Positions 6,732 to 14,501 of a stretch of DNA of 36,028 bases are shown piece after piece. Origin of the DNA: a virus; the IMG/VR virus record IMGVR_UViG_3300044684_000094, positions 1 through 36,028 of that record; one strand, 5' to 3'. A program made the translations under genes and the position numbers. The notes beneath the pieces were generated by a model. That model made no database searches, had not been told where the DNA came from, and saw nothing but the letters and a program-made list of their open reading frames with translations. Position 1 is the stretch's first letter, and each line of letters opens with the position of its first letter.

Positions 6732-6949
6732 GCGAAGTCACCATCCGCCTGCAGGAATACCGGTTCTGGTCGCCTATCCTCGGCCAGGAAGCCCTACGCA
6801 TCTCGTATTACAACGAACGTGGGCATGAATACTTCTGCATTGTTCCAGCGGAATACGGGAAAGGTCTGAGAGAATTGCGCCAGCGAGCCGCCGAACGGTT
6901 CTATGATGCCGTATCATCCGGGCATGATCCAGGCGAGGTCAGAATATGA
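6728..6949 (+). CDS. Small unknown late protein
   Basis: The frame opens at TTG 6728, which overlaps the preceding stop. The 73-residue product (RFWSPILGQEALRISYYN, then GLRELRQRAAERFYDAV) seems to be a beta strand pair followed by a helix. It overlaps the next gene by ATGA. No family is recognised; the TTG start is the only one compatible with the reading frame length. Confidence 0.65.
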   Translation: MSEVTIRLQEYRFWSPILGQEALRISYYNERGHEYFCIVPAEYGKGLRELRQRAAERFYDAVSSGHDPGEVRI

Positions 6950-7173
6950 ATGTCATTCCTCTTACCACTGTTGAAAATCAGTGCAACCGTAATGCGGTCT
7001 CTCTTCTTCGAGAGATGTTGGACCGGGCTGAAAAGGGAGAGATTGTGTCTTTTAGTGGTGTTTTCTGGCTGCGCGGTGGCAATTATGAAACAGTTAGTTC
7101 TGGGGAAGAAAGTCGCTTGAAGATCGTCGGCGCATTGATGCAGATCATCATTGATCGTCTTGGAGCAGACTAA
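6946..7173 (+). CDS. Small conserved-looking phage protein before the portal
   Basis: Seventy-five residues: a helix (AVSLLREMLDRAEKGEI), a beta part with WLRGGNYETVSSG and a C-terminal helix (GALMQIIIDRLGAD). Proteins with this order (helix, GGxYET, then LMQIIIDRL) recur in phages next to portal genes, but I know of no assigned function. It shares one base with the portal start (TAATG), so expression is probably coupled. Confidence 0.7.
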   Translation: MNVIPLTTVENQCNRNAVSLLREMLDRAEKGEIVSFSGVFWLRGGNYETVSSGEESRLKIVGALMQIIIDRLGAD

Positions 7174-9362
7174 TGGCAAACAGTCCTGACGCGCCTAAAG
7201 ATGATGGCAAGATCGGTCTACCCAGGATCGATAATGGCATGAACAAGCTTCCACCCAAGAAGAAATCGGGCGGCAAGGGTGTTAAGGAAGACGGGTCATT
7301 CGGCAATGACAATGACCCGGATCAGAAGATCCTTTTACAGGCCCGCAAGCGCTTCGAGCGCTGCATTTCAGCCGAAGGCGATAACCGAAAGTCCGCTCTG
7401 GAAGACACCAAGTTCCTGAAGGGGGATCAGTGGCCGGCGGACGTCGCCGCTCAGCGCAACACGGACAAACGCCCATGCCTAACCTTCAACAAGCTCCCGA
7501 CCTTCGTCCATCAGGTTACCAATCCACAGCGTGAAAACCGGCCAGCGATCAATCTGATCCCTGTCGGCGATCAAGTGGACAAGAAGGCTGCGGCGATGTT
7601 CGGCGGCATCTTTCGTTACATCCAGTACGAATGCCAGGCTGACATTGCCTATGACACCGCCTTTCAACAGGCCGCTTCCGCCGGCTATGGCTATTGGCGC
7701 GTGGATACCGAATACGAGTCACCGGATAGCTTCAATCAGCGCATCATTGTGCGTCGAATCCGCAATCAGTTCACAGTGTACATAGACCCGGATGCGCAGA
7801 TGCCCACCGGTCAGGATGCCAAGTTCGGCTTCATCAGCGAGATGGTGCCGAGTGATGAGTACAAGGAACAGTGGCCCGATTCTCAGATGGTCAGTTTCAA
7901 CCCCTCAGGGGCTGGCGATACGTACAAAGAATGGGTGAGCAAGGACTCTATTCGCGTAGCCGAGTACTACAACATCGAGCATGAAATGCGCGATTTGGTT
8001 CAGCTCGATAATGGCCATACCGGCTGGAAGGACGAACTATCCACCGACATTAAAGCTCAGATCGCCAGCGGTTCTATTTCCATCGTCAATGAGCGCAAGT
8101 CCGAGTACAAAAAGTGCATGTGGTACAAGATAAATGCGCTTGAGATTTTGGAGCGTACTGAGGTCAAGACAGACGGCTTCGTGCCGATTGTCCGAGTAAT
8201 CGGTGATGAGATCGACGAACAAGGGAAGGTGACCTATTCCGGAATTGTTCGCCATGCTAAAGACCCGCAGCGCATGTACAACTACTGGCGTACCACTGAG
8301 GCTGAGATTGTTGCTCTACAACCAAAAGCACCATGGGTGATGGAAGAGGGCCAGGTGGAGGGCCATGAGGGTGCATGGAAACAGGCCAACACGAAGTCCT
8401 ATCCCTACCTCCTTTACAAGGGGACCAATATTGGCGGTAAGCCTGCCCCGCCGCCTCAGCGACAGCCTATGGTGCAAGCCCCGAGTGGCGTACTTCAGGC
8501 CATCCAAGGGGCCGCTCAAGACATGCAGGCTGTTACTGGCATCCGCTTTGATGCCACGATTGCCGAGCGCATGCATGATGAGTCGGGCAAGGCAGTGCAT
8601 GAGATCCGACGCTCCGATGACATAGGTTCTTTCCACTATTCGGACAATCTGGCCCGTGCCCTGCATTACACAGGTCTCCTTTTCCTTAAGATGTTCCCGC
8701 ATTACTACGACACCAAAAGGGTCCTTACGATCATCCGGGAAGACGGTAAAGATCAATCGATCCGGCTTGATCCGAATGCCGCCAAGGCCTTCCAGAATGG
8801 CAAGAGCGCGGATGGTAAGTCTCTGCCCGTCTTCAATCCGACTATCGGAAAATACGGGGTACGGGTCACTGTTGGGCCGAGCTATGCCACTAAGCGCATT
8901 GAGGCTTCGGACCAGATGCTGAAATTCGTGGGTTCCATGCCGCCCGAGCTGGCCATGAAGGTCGCCGACCTCATCGCAAAAAATATGGACTGGCCGGATG
9001 CCGATCAGTTCGCTGCCCGTCTCGCCAAGGGTTTGCCGCCTAACCTCTTGGTACCGGATATGGCGGATGTCGATCCACAAATCCAGGCGCTCATTCAGGC
9101 GTTGCAGATGCAATTGCAGCAGCAAACGGTCCAAATGCAGCAGATGGCCAAGCAGCTTCAGGACCAGACGGCCGATCGTATGCTGTTGGCCGACAAGAAC
9201 GAAAAGGACTTCGAAGCCAAGGTTATGGCTGTCATCCAGCGGGCGCTTGCGGCAGACCAGAAGAACGCAACCGGCATGACCGATCAGCTTATGCGTGCCT
9301 ATGACATGCTCCATCGTCATCAATCCGATGCCAATAATTCCGGGGAGAATCCCCAGCAATGA
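7173..9362 (+). CDS. Portal protein, P22 gp1-like
   Basis: The dodecameric portal forms the DNA channel at the capsid vertex, where terminase and then the gp4-type adaptor dock. The 729-residue product matches P22 portal size. After a disordered basic/acidic start (1-45), the clip/wing core begins at about residue 55 with SALEDTKFLKGDQWP and RPCLTFNKLPTFVHQVT, a hallmark of this family. The ESGKAVHEIR and DNLARALHYTG segments form the stem region. A glutamine-rich coiled coil near 640-670 corresponds to the barrel. ATG 7173 has ggag at 9 nt. A long minus-strand ORF overlapping it (8,316-9,659) is a shadow. Confidence 0.93.
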   Translation: MANSPDAPKDDGKIGLPRIDNGMNKLPPKKKSGGKGVKEDGSFGNDNDPDQKILLQARKRFERCISAEGDNRKSALEDTKFLKGDQWPADVAAQRNTDKRPCLTFNKLPTFVHQVTNPQRENRPAINLIPVGDQVDKKAAAMFGGIFRYIQYECQADIAYDTAFQQAASAGYGYWRVDTEYESPDSFNQRIIVRRIRNQFTVYIDPDAQMPTGQDAKFGFISEMVPSDEYKEQWPDSQMVSFNPSGAGDTYKEWVSKDSIRVAEYYNIEHEMRDLVQLDNGHTGWKDELSTDIKAQIASGSISIVNERKSEYKKCMWYKINALEILERTEVKTDGFVPIVRVIGDEIDEQGKVTYSGIVRHAKDPQRMYNYWRTTEAEIVALQPKAPWVMEEGQVEGHEGAWKQANTKSYPYLLYKGTNIGGKPAPPPQRQPMVQAPSGVLQAIQGAAQDMQAVTGIRFDATIAERMHDESGKAVHEIRRSDDIGSFHYSDNLARALHYTGLLFLKMFPHYYDTKRVLTIIREDGKDQSIRLDPNAAKAFQNGKSADGKSLPVFNPTIGKYGVRVTVGPSYATKRIEASDQMLKFVGSMPPELAMKVADLIAKNMDWPDADQFAARLAKGLPPNLLVPDMADVDPQIQALIQALQMQLQQQTVQMQQMAKQLQDQTADRMLLADKNEKDFEAKVMAVIQRALAADQKNATGMTDQLMRAYDMLHRHQSDANNSGENPQQ

Positions 9363-9405
9363 CCGTACCCGTGCGGTACACGGGGTCTTAATCCATAGGT
9401 GACCT

Positions 9406-10350
9406 ATGCCCGACCAATCCGCCCTCGATATGGGTACTAACAGCCGATTCCAGCCCGCTCTTTCGGCAACGTCTGACGCACCCCAGCCCCCCTCTCCCAC
9501 CTCAACCCCTACCACCGAAGCCACTGGCATAGTTGAAAACGATGGCAAGACGGGTGTAGATTCCGCCTCAGCCGCTCCCACACCCAGTGGAGAACCTACC
9601 GAGGCACCGGCTACCTCGGACGATGCCGGCGAAGGTTCCGCCGCGAAACCGCAACACAAAGGCGGCTTTCAGAAACGAATCGACGAACTCACCAAGCAGC
9701 GTGAGGAATTTCGGCGCGAGAAGGAAGAATACGCTCGCCGGCTGGATGAAACCCTGAGGATCCTTCAGGAGCGGAAAGCCCCCGAACGTACCGAACCTCA
9801 TACCGAAAACACAGACGATCCCAAGCCTTCGCGGGATCAGTTTGATGATCCGGATCAGTACATCGAGGCCGTGACCCAGTGGTCTACCCGCGATGCACTC
9901 CGGAAGCATGAGGCTGAGGTGGCGCGTAAGGCGCAGGAAGCCCAGGCTGCCGGCGAGTTCCAAAAGGTGCTGACGAATTGGCACGAGAGCCGCACCAAGG
10001 CCGTTGAGAAGTATCCCGACTATGAATCCGTGGCGGAAAACCCGGATATTCAAGTCGCCCATCATGTCGGCATGGCCCTGCTCCACGTCCCCAATGGTCA
10101 CGACGTCCTGTACTGGCTAGGCCAGAACCCCACAGAAGCCGCGCGTATCTCTGCACTTGGTGCTCCGCATGCAGCCATCGAGATTGGCAAATTGTCGGAG
10201 CGTCTTAACAAGCCCGCTGCTACGTCCAAGGCTCCTGCGCCGGTGAATCCTATTGCTGGTGCGCGTAGCGAAGCCGCTGGCGTCAGCCCTGAAGACGATC
10301 CGAATTACATGGAGCGCAGGCTCGAAGAGATGCGCAAGAAACGAACCTGA
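9406..10350 (+). CDS. Capsid scaffolding protein
   Basis: Scaffold co-assembles with coat and leaves before packaging. The 314-residue product has the expected layout: a disordered Pro/Thr/Ala-rich N-terminus (1-85), a highly charged coiled coil (about 87-125, FQKRIDELTKQREEF), a helical middle, a second disordered linker and a basic C-terminal helix (MERRLEEMRKKRT), comparable to the coat-binding end of P22 gp8. It sits between portal and coat, with aggtgacct before the ATG. A short hairpin (gtacc/ggtac, 9365-9379) lies between portal and scaffold. The identification rests on composition and position. Confidence 0.85.
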   Translation: MPDQSALDMGTNSRFQPALSATSDAPQPPSPTSTPTTEATGIVENDGKTGVDSASAAPTPSGEPTEAPATSDDAGEGSAAKPQHKGGFQKRIDELTKQREEFRREKEEYARRLDETLRILQERKAPERTEPHTENTDDPKPSRDQFDDPDQYIEAVTQWSTRDALRKHEAEVARKAQEAQAAGEFQKVLTNWHESRTKAVEKYPDYESVAENPDIQVAHHVGMALLHVPNGHDVLYWLGQNPTEAARISALGAPHAAIEIGKLSERLNKPAATSKAPAPVNPIAGARSEAAGVSPEDDPNYMERRLEEMRKKRT

Positions 10351-10352
10351 TC

Positions 10353-10395
10353 GCCATGGCTAAACGATGCCATGGCCGGAGAACCAAGCCATGGC
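10353..10395 (+). promoter_or_regulatory. Three self-complementary GCCATGGC boxes spanning the coat start
   Basis: gccatggc occurs at 10353-10360, 10369-10376 and 10388-10395. Each box can pair with either of the others. Pairing of boxes 2 and 3 puts the coat ATG (10391) in an 8-bp stem and its ribosome site (ggag 10378-10381) in an 11-nt loop. Pairing of boxes 1 and 2 leaves the start free. The two hairpins exclude each other, so this may control coat translation. Confidence 0.5.
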
Positions 10396-11575
10396 ATCGA
10401 ATGCCCTTCTTACCCCTAGTTTGATTACCAAGGAAACGTTGCCGATCATGGTCAATAACCTGGTCGCCGCCAACAAGGTCAATCGTCAGTTTGAGAACCA
10501 GTTCGTAAAGATCGGTTCCTCGCTGACTATTCGTAAACCCAACCAGTTCGTCGTAACCAACGGCCCCGGCTTGTCGGTCCAGCAGATCTCCGAGCCTTCG
10601 ACCAGCATCACGATCTCCTACCAGCAGCATGTGGACTTCCAGTTCAACTCGCAGGAGTTGACGCTGACCATCGAAGAGTTCCGCGAACGCTATCTGCTGC
10701 CAGCGGGCGAACAGCTTGCCAACTCGCTTGATCAGACTGTCCTGGCCAACACCCCTCAGGTCTTCAATGAGGTGGGTACGCCGGGTACGCTGCCCAACAG
10801 CTTCGCCAGCATTGCTTCAGTCGGCCAGCGCATGGACGAAGGCGCTGTACCTCAGGCCAATCGCACGTTGATCCTCAATCCAGCGGCGTACTGGTCGATG
10901 GCCAATGGCCTTGTTAACCTGTATGTACAGTCCGTGGCAGAGCCGGCGCTGAAGGGCTTCCTGGCCAACATCGCCAATTTCGAAATCTACATGGACCAGA
11001 ATACCTACACGCAGACGGTAGGTGCTTATGGCGGTACGCCGGTGGTGAACGGTGCCGGCCAGACCGGAAGCTCGCTGGTAACTGGTGGCTGGACGGCTTC
11101 GGTCAACGGCCTGTTGAACGTTGGCGACGTCTTCACCATCGCTGGCGTGTTCGCAGTCAACCCGCGCAGTAAGATTTCCACGCAGCAGCTACAGAACTTC
11201 GTGGTTACCGCGACGGCCAATTCTAGCGCTGGCGGCGCATCGACAATCTCGATCTATCCGGCCATCACCACCAGTGGTGCCTATCAGACCGTCACCAACT
11301 CGCCGGCCAACAACGCGGCCATCACCGTCAAAGGTACGGCCTCCACCCAGTACGCCCAGAACATTGGCTTTACGAAAGACTGTTTTGGTCTGGTCTGCGT
11401 ACCGCTGGAATTGCCGGAAGGTGTGGACTTCAAAGCGCGCGAGACGTTCCGGAATATCTCGATGAGAATCATTCGCGCCTATGATATCAACAACGACGTC
11501 TTTCCCACACGTATGGACATTTTATACGGAACTACGACGTACTACCCGGAGCTTGGTGTTAGGTTGACTAACTGA
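10391..11575 (+). CDS. Major coat protein, P22 gp5-like (HK97 fold)
   Basis: The start is ATG 10391 (MASNALLTPSLITKETL), with ggag 9 nt upstream; an in-frame GTG/ATG further up lies before the ribosome site. The 394-residue protein has P22 coat-family features: an N-terminal arm, LTIRKPNQFVV, the long ISYQQHVDFQFNSQELTL strand, FRERYLLPAGEQLANSLD, an inserted beta-rich domain at about 215-310 and the closing ISMRIIRAYDIN, then YYPELGVRLTN. The inserted domain corresponds in place to the I-domain of P22 coat, which depends on chaperonin for folding; two GroES-like genes are present in this operon. Confidence 0.93.
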   Translation: MASNALLTPSLITKETLPIMVNNLVAANKVNRQFENQFVKIGSSLTIRKPNQFVVTNGPGLSVQQISEPSTSITISYQQHVDFQFNSQELTLTIEEFRERYLLPAGEQLANSLDQTVLANTPQVFNEVGTPGTLPNSFASIASVGQRMDEGAVPQANRTLILNPAAYWSMANGLVNLYVQSVAEPALKGFLANIANFEIYMDQNTYTQTVGAYGGTPVVNGAGQTGSSLVTGGWTASVNGLLNVGDVFTIAGVFAVNPRSKISTQQLQNFVVTATANSSAGGASTISIYPAITTSGAYQTVTNSPANNAAITVKGTASTQYAQNIGFTKDCFGLVCVPLELPEGVDFKARETFRNISMRIIRAYDINNDVFPTRMDILYGTTTYYPELGVRLTN

Positions 11576-11587
11576 TGTATTCCCGAA

Positions 11588-11623
11588 ATAATGGAGACTC
11601 CTAAACAAAGGGGTCTCCATTAT
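11588..11623 (+). promoter_or_regulatory. 14-bp hairpin covering the HNH gene's ribosome site and start
   Basis: ataatggagactcc (11588-11601) pairs with ggggtctccattat (11610-11623), 14 bp with one G-T, around an 8-nt loop. The second arm contains the gggg of the ribosome site and the first two bases of the HNH ATG (11622). No T-run follows, so it is more likely a translation lock than an intrinsic terminator. It begins 12 nt after the coat stop. Confidence 0.7.
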
Positions 11624-12098
11624 GGAAGCGAAGAAATGCAGAAAATGCGGCAGTGAAAAATCGATTGATCAGTTCTATGTGCGACGAGATACGGGCAAAT
11701 GGACCAGTGAATGCAGGGATTGCAAGCGAGAAAGATCAATTGCCCACTTCAATGCCAATAAGGCAAGGCACAAAGAACTAGTCGCTATTCGTTATCGCAA
11801 TTTCGGAAGATTCCAGAGATATGGTTTGACAGAAGACGATTATCGGGAATTGCTTGCTAAGCAAGGAGGCACATGTGCACTTTGTGGAGCAATTGAACCT
11901 GGCGGGAAAGGTAAATGGCATATTGATCATGTGCATAGCGATGAACCGGTAAAAACGTTCAAGCAATGCGAAAAAAAGGATGTTCGAGGACTCCTTTGTC
12001 ACACATGTAATATCTCCCTCGGCCACTACGAAAAGCTCAAGGCGGAAGTGGGTGAGAAAACGATTCTTGGGTACCTTGGGCTTATTTCTTTGGAGTAA
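11622..12098 (+). CDS. Free-standing HNH endonuclease (endonuclease VII-like)
   Basis: A 158-residue nuclease. The N-terminus has two zinc pairs (CRKC 6-9, CRDC 31-34). The C-terminal HNH/beta-beta-alpha-metal fold has CALC (85-88), the catalytic WHIDHVH (99-105) and GLLCHTCNISLGHY (123-136), as in the recombination endonuclease VII family. It interrupts an otherwise structural stretch between coat and a small virion-like protein, typical of a homing-type endonuclease. Its ATG lies in the hairpin at 11,588-11,623, so read-through translation from the abundant coat mRNA is probably kept low. Base composition is slightly more AT-rich than its neighbours. Confidence 0.9.
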   Translation: MEAKKCRKCGSEKSIDQFYVRRDTGKWTSECRDCKRERSIAHFNANKARHKELVAIRYRNFGRFQRYGLTEDDYRELLAKQGGTCALCGAIEPGGKGKWHIDHVHSDEPVKTFKQCEKKDVRGLLCHTCNISLGHYEKLKAEVGEKTILGYLGLISLE

Positions 12099-12103
12099 AT
12101 CTC

Positions 12104-12325
12104 ATGGGCATCGCAACCACCGCAACACTCGTTCCGGCTCCTCGTCAGCTTTCGGACCAAAACAGCCTAGGCACCGTTTTGGGCGCTAGTCCAACCGATC
12201 TGATCGGTTTCTATGGAGCTACGGCTATTCCTCAGAACACTACGGCTATCAGTATCAGTACCGGTACGGTGGCTCAGGTCATCACCGCCTTGGGTAATCT
12301 TGGATTGATCAAGACCACGGCGTAA
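12104..12325 (+). CDS. Small virion-associated protein (putative head decoration)
   Basis: Seventy-three residues, mostly Ala, Thr, Gly and hydrophobics (MGIATTATLVPAPRQLSDQN, ending VITALGNLGLIKTTA). The QLSDQN...GTVLG and DLIGFYGATAIPQ pieces recur in small proteins encoded next to phage coat genes. A capsid-binding or structural role is inferred from position; no experimental function is known to me. A terminator follows 26 nt downstream. Confidence 0.65.
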   Translation: MGIATTATLVPAPRQLSDQNSLGTVLGASPTDLIGFYGATAIPQNTTAISISTGTVAQVITALGNLGLIKTTA

Positions 12326-12350
12326 TACGCCAATTCATGTAAACTCTTTA

Positions 12351-12383
12351 GGCCGCTTCTCGCAGTGGGGAAGTGGCCTTTTT
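12351..12383 (+). terminator. Rho-independent terminator after the capsid block
   Basis: ggccgcttc (12351-12359) pairs with gaagtggcc (12370-12378), 9 bp with one G-T, followed by ttttt. It probably makes the capsid genes a more abundant transcript than the downstream tail genes. Confidence 0.88.
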
Positions 12384-12398
12384 CTTTGAGGATCAGCC

Positions 12399-12593
12399 AT
12401 GCAGAAACAGCAGCTCTACCATGTTCGTGTGTTGGCAAGGAGTCCGAAGACGGGCAGCGAGACCTCAATTGATATTGGCCCAGCCATGATCGAGGAACAA
12501 GCCCAGCGGTTGCGCGATGCGATCGACATGAAGATCCGCGAAGGCAAGGAACGCGACTGGTCCGACCCCATCATTTATCCCGTATACGCCTGA
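12399..12593 (+). CDS. Small unknown protein
   Basis: Sixty-four residues from ATG 12399, with gagg at 8 nt. It seems to be a strand (YHVRVLARSPKTGSE) followed by a helix (EEQAQRLRDAIDMKIREG) and ends DPIIYPVYA. First gene after the capsid terminator. No family is recognised. Confidence 0.7.
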   Translation: MQKQQLYHVRVLARSPKTGSETSIDIGPAMIEEQAQRLRDAIDMKIREGKERDWSDPIIYPVYA

Positions 12594-12605
12594 GAGGTAA
12601 CTACC

Positions 12606-12830
12606 GTGGAAAATCTCTGGAAACTCATCGAAGCGACTGTGGAAACGGAATTTCATGCTCTGGCCGTGGAGGCCAAGAAGGAATGGGGCGAGATCAAGGA
12701 CAAGCTGGAAGAGTACGAAAAGGAATTGTCTGGCGAGTCCTATGTACCCCAGGAATACCCTAAGATGGTCGGCGATAAGGTCGTTCATAACGCCGAGGAA
12801 GAAGCTGCTGTTTCGGGTACGAAGGAATGA
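12606..12830 (+). CDS. Small acidic coiled-coil protein
   Basis: Seventy-four residues from GTG 12606, with gagagg upstream. Residues 5-45 are a continuous charged helix (EWGEIKDKLEEYEKEL), followed by an acidic, probably disordered end. It overlaps the next gene by ATGA. Function unknown. Confidence 0.68.
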   Translation: MENLWKLIEATVETEFHALAVEAKKEWGEIKDKLEEYEKELSGESYVPQEYPKMVGDKVVHNAEEEAAVSGTKE

Positions 12831-13018
12831 ACCGCATCCATGTCATCTCGAACATCGCGATGGACTTGGCGGTCAATCTGTTTGGGTACAAGCCGCCTGT
12901 TCATTACGGTCGAGAACGATCGATGCAATCACCCACTACGCAGTATCACAAGATGAAAGCTTCCCGTGAGAAGCGTGAACGTCGCATGCAGCGTAATCTT
13001 CGCCTGAAGGAGGGTTAG
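12827..13018 (+). CDS. Small basic unknown protein
   Basis: Sixty-three residues from ATG 12827, in an ATGA overlap. The C-terminal third is very basic (SREKRERRMQRNLRLKEG), suggesting nucleic-acid or virion contact. No family is recognised. Confidence 0.65.
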   Translation: MNRIHVISNIAMDLAVNLFGYKPPVHYGRERSMQSPTTQYHKMKASREKRERRMQRNLRLKEG

Positions 13019-13021
13019 ATC

Positions 13022-13474
13022 ATGCAAGCCGGTTACCCGAAAGTGATGAAGCATCCGGCCTTCGTCAAAGGTTTGGCGCAAGAGGTTTGGCCTAGAAATT
13101 ACAAACCTCAACCGGGAGAAGTGGAATTTCCAGGTACATCCGATCGATTCCCTGATGTGACCGTGGTCGATCCGGATCAACAGGAATGGTACGAATCGAG
13201 GGGATATTACCCAGCAGATGGTACGCCTTCCATTCTCGGATTTACTGGTCCGAATGCCGAGTTCAAGGAGTACCCAAAGTTCATTCGAACACCGGACGGC
13301 GAAGAACTTCTAGTGAACTCGGTCGAGGAAGAATCCAAGGCCATGGGTCATGGCGAAGTACCTTGCATGCCTTTGATCCAGGCGGAATCTGATAAGCCAC
13401 CTCGAAAGAAACCAGGTCCTCCCAAAGGCTACAAGCGAAAGCCTAAAAACGATCATATGAAGGTGACTGACTGA
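13022..13474 (+). CDS. Unknown late protein with a basic Pro/Gly tail
   Basis: A 150-residue protein. It has aromatic-rich motifs (FVKGLAQEVWPRNYKP; EWYESRGYYPADG) and a C-terminal KKPGPPKGYKRKPKND segment that resembles an AT-hook-like or generally DNA-binding tail. The first part contains FPDVTVVDPDQQEWY. It is followed at once by the second GroES-like gene, with which it shares one base. A virion or packaging accessory role is possible but not shown. Confidence 0.72.
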   Translation: MQAGYPKVMKHPAFVKGLAQEVWPRNYKPQPGEVEFPGTSDRFPDVTVVDPDQQEWYESRGYYPADGTPSILGFTGPNAEFKEYPKFIRTPDGEELLVNSVEEESKAMGHGEVPCMPLIQAESDKPPRKKPGPPKGYKRKPKNDHMKVTD

Positions 13475-13764
13475 TGGGCATCCAACCGCTCGATAACCGC
13501 ATCATCGTCAAGCCCTTCCCGACCGAAGCTTTGACCTACTGGGGATTGGTATTGGTCCAGCTGGAGGAAGAGAAGCCGATGGCTGGTACGGTCGTTTCCA
13601 TTGGTCCTGGACGCAAGAATGACGATGGATCTCGCCAACCGATGCAAGTCAAGGAGGGCGATAAGATAATGTTCGGCAAGTACGCACAACAACCGTTTCA
13701 GCATAACGGCGAGACTCTTCTCGCGATGTGCGAAATGGATGTTCTCTTCATCATGGAGAAATAG
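13474..13764 (+). CDS. GroES-like co-chaperonin, copy B (divergent)
   Basis: A 96-residue protein with the GroES order of elements: PLDNRIIVKPFP at the start, a mobile loop of altered composition (ALTYWGLVLVQLEEEK, with LVL as the likely GroEL-binding patch), MAGTVVSIGPGR, EGDKIMFGKYAQQ and a closing MCEMDVLFIMEK. Sequence similarity to copy A at 6,240 is low, so it is not a recent duplication. Two co-chaperonin-like proteins in one phage could serve different clients, for example coat and tail, or one may replace a host subunit. That is inference. Confidence 0.85.
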   Translation: MGIQPLDNRIIVKPFPTEALTYWGLVLVQLEEEKPMAGTVVSIGPGRKNDDGSRQPMQVKEGDKIMFGKYAQQPFQHNGETLLAMCEMDVLFIMEK

Positions 13765-13767
13765 GCT

Positions 13768-14499
13768 ATGGCCACCGCTCAGAGTCTTATCCAGACAGCG
13801 CTTGAACAGCTTGGTGTGTATGCGCCAGGCGAAACCATGACGGACGCGGACGCTGAGCGGGGCCTGCAGCTTTTGAATGCGATGATGGATTCATGGTCTA
13901 ATGAATCGCTCATCTGCTATGCCATTCAGGAGCAGAATTATCCGCTACAGGTAGGCGTGAATCAGTACACCATCGGTCCTGGCGGTACATGGAATGGAAC
14001 CCGTCCGCTGAAGATTATTGAAGGTCCCGTGGCGGCGTACATCATGGATCAGAACCAGAATCGCTATCCGGTGGAAGTGATCCCACGTGATCGCTGGAAC
14101 ATGATTGGGTTGCTGACCAATACGTCTAATATCCCGGATACGATCTTCTATGACCCCCAATTTCCGCTTGGCATCATCAACGTCTTTCCGACCCCCAATC
14201 AAGGCAATACGCTGTACTTCGATGCCTATCTACAGCTCACCGATTTTGCTAATTTGACGGCGACGCTCAATCTTCCGCCTGGTTATGAGGCGGCTATCTT
14301 CAGCAACCTTGCGGTGTGGATGAAGCCTTTCTTCCGCGATGCGCAGCTTGATCCGGACGTACGCGAACTGGCCTCTAAGACGCTAGGTAATATCAAGCGA
14401 ACGAATATTCGCGAGAACATTTCCAATTACGATCCTGAGATCGTTAGCCGAGCGACGCCGACGTACAACATCTATCGCGATTCCACTGCGGGACGATAA
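13768..14499 (+). CDS. Head-to-tail adaptor, P22 gp4-like
   Basis: gp4 proteins bind beneath the portal after packaging and connect it to the tail machine. The 243-residue product begins MATAQSLIQTALEQLGVYAP, DADAERGLQLLNAMMDSW and QNYPLQVGVNQYTIGPGG, the standard signature of the family, followed by the VIPRDRWNMI strand and a helical C-terminal half. It is longer than P22 gp4 (166 residues), as is common outside the enterobacterial group. It is directly followed by the gp10-like gene, as in P22. Confidence 0.9.
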   Translation: MATAQSLIQTALEQLGVYAPGETMTDADAERGLQLLNAMMDSWSNESLICYAIQEQNYPLQVGVNQYTIGPGGTWNGTRPLKIIEGPVAAYIMDQNQNRYPVEVIPRDRWNMIGLLTNTSNIPDTIFYDPQFPLGIINVFPTPNQGNTLYFDAYLQLTDFANLTATLNLPPGYEAAIFSNLAVWMKPFFRDAQLDPDVRELASKTLGNIKRTNIRENISNYDPEIVSRATPTYNIYRDSTAGR

Positions 14500-14501
14500 G
14501 C

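Noticed and set aside
9363-9405. Terminator between portal and scaffold
   Set aside because: Only a 5-bp hairpin (gtacc/ggtac) and no T-run.
8316-9659. Long minus-strand ORF (447 codons) opposite portal and scaffold
   Set aside because: It is antisense to two well-supported genes, has no family pattern, and spans their junction; a codon-usage shadow.
10355-10423. Upstream ORF of 22 codons overlapping the coat start
   Set aside because: It begins in the first GCCATGGC box without a ribosome site; the boxes are explained better as a structural element.
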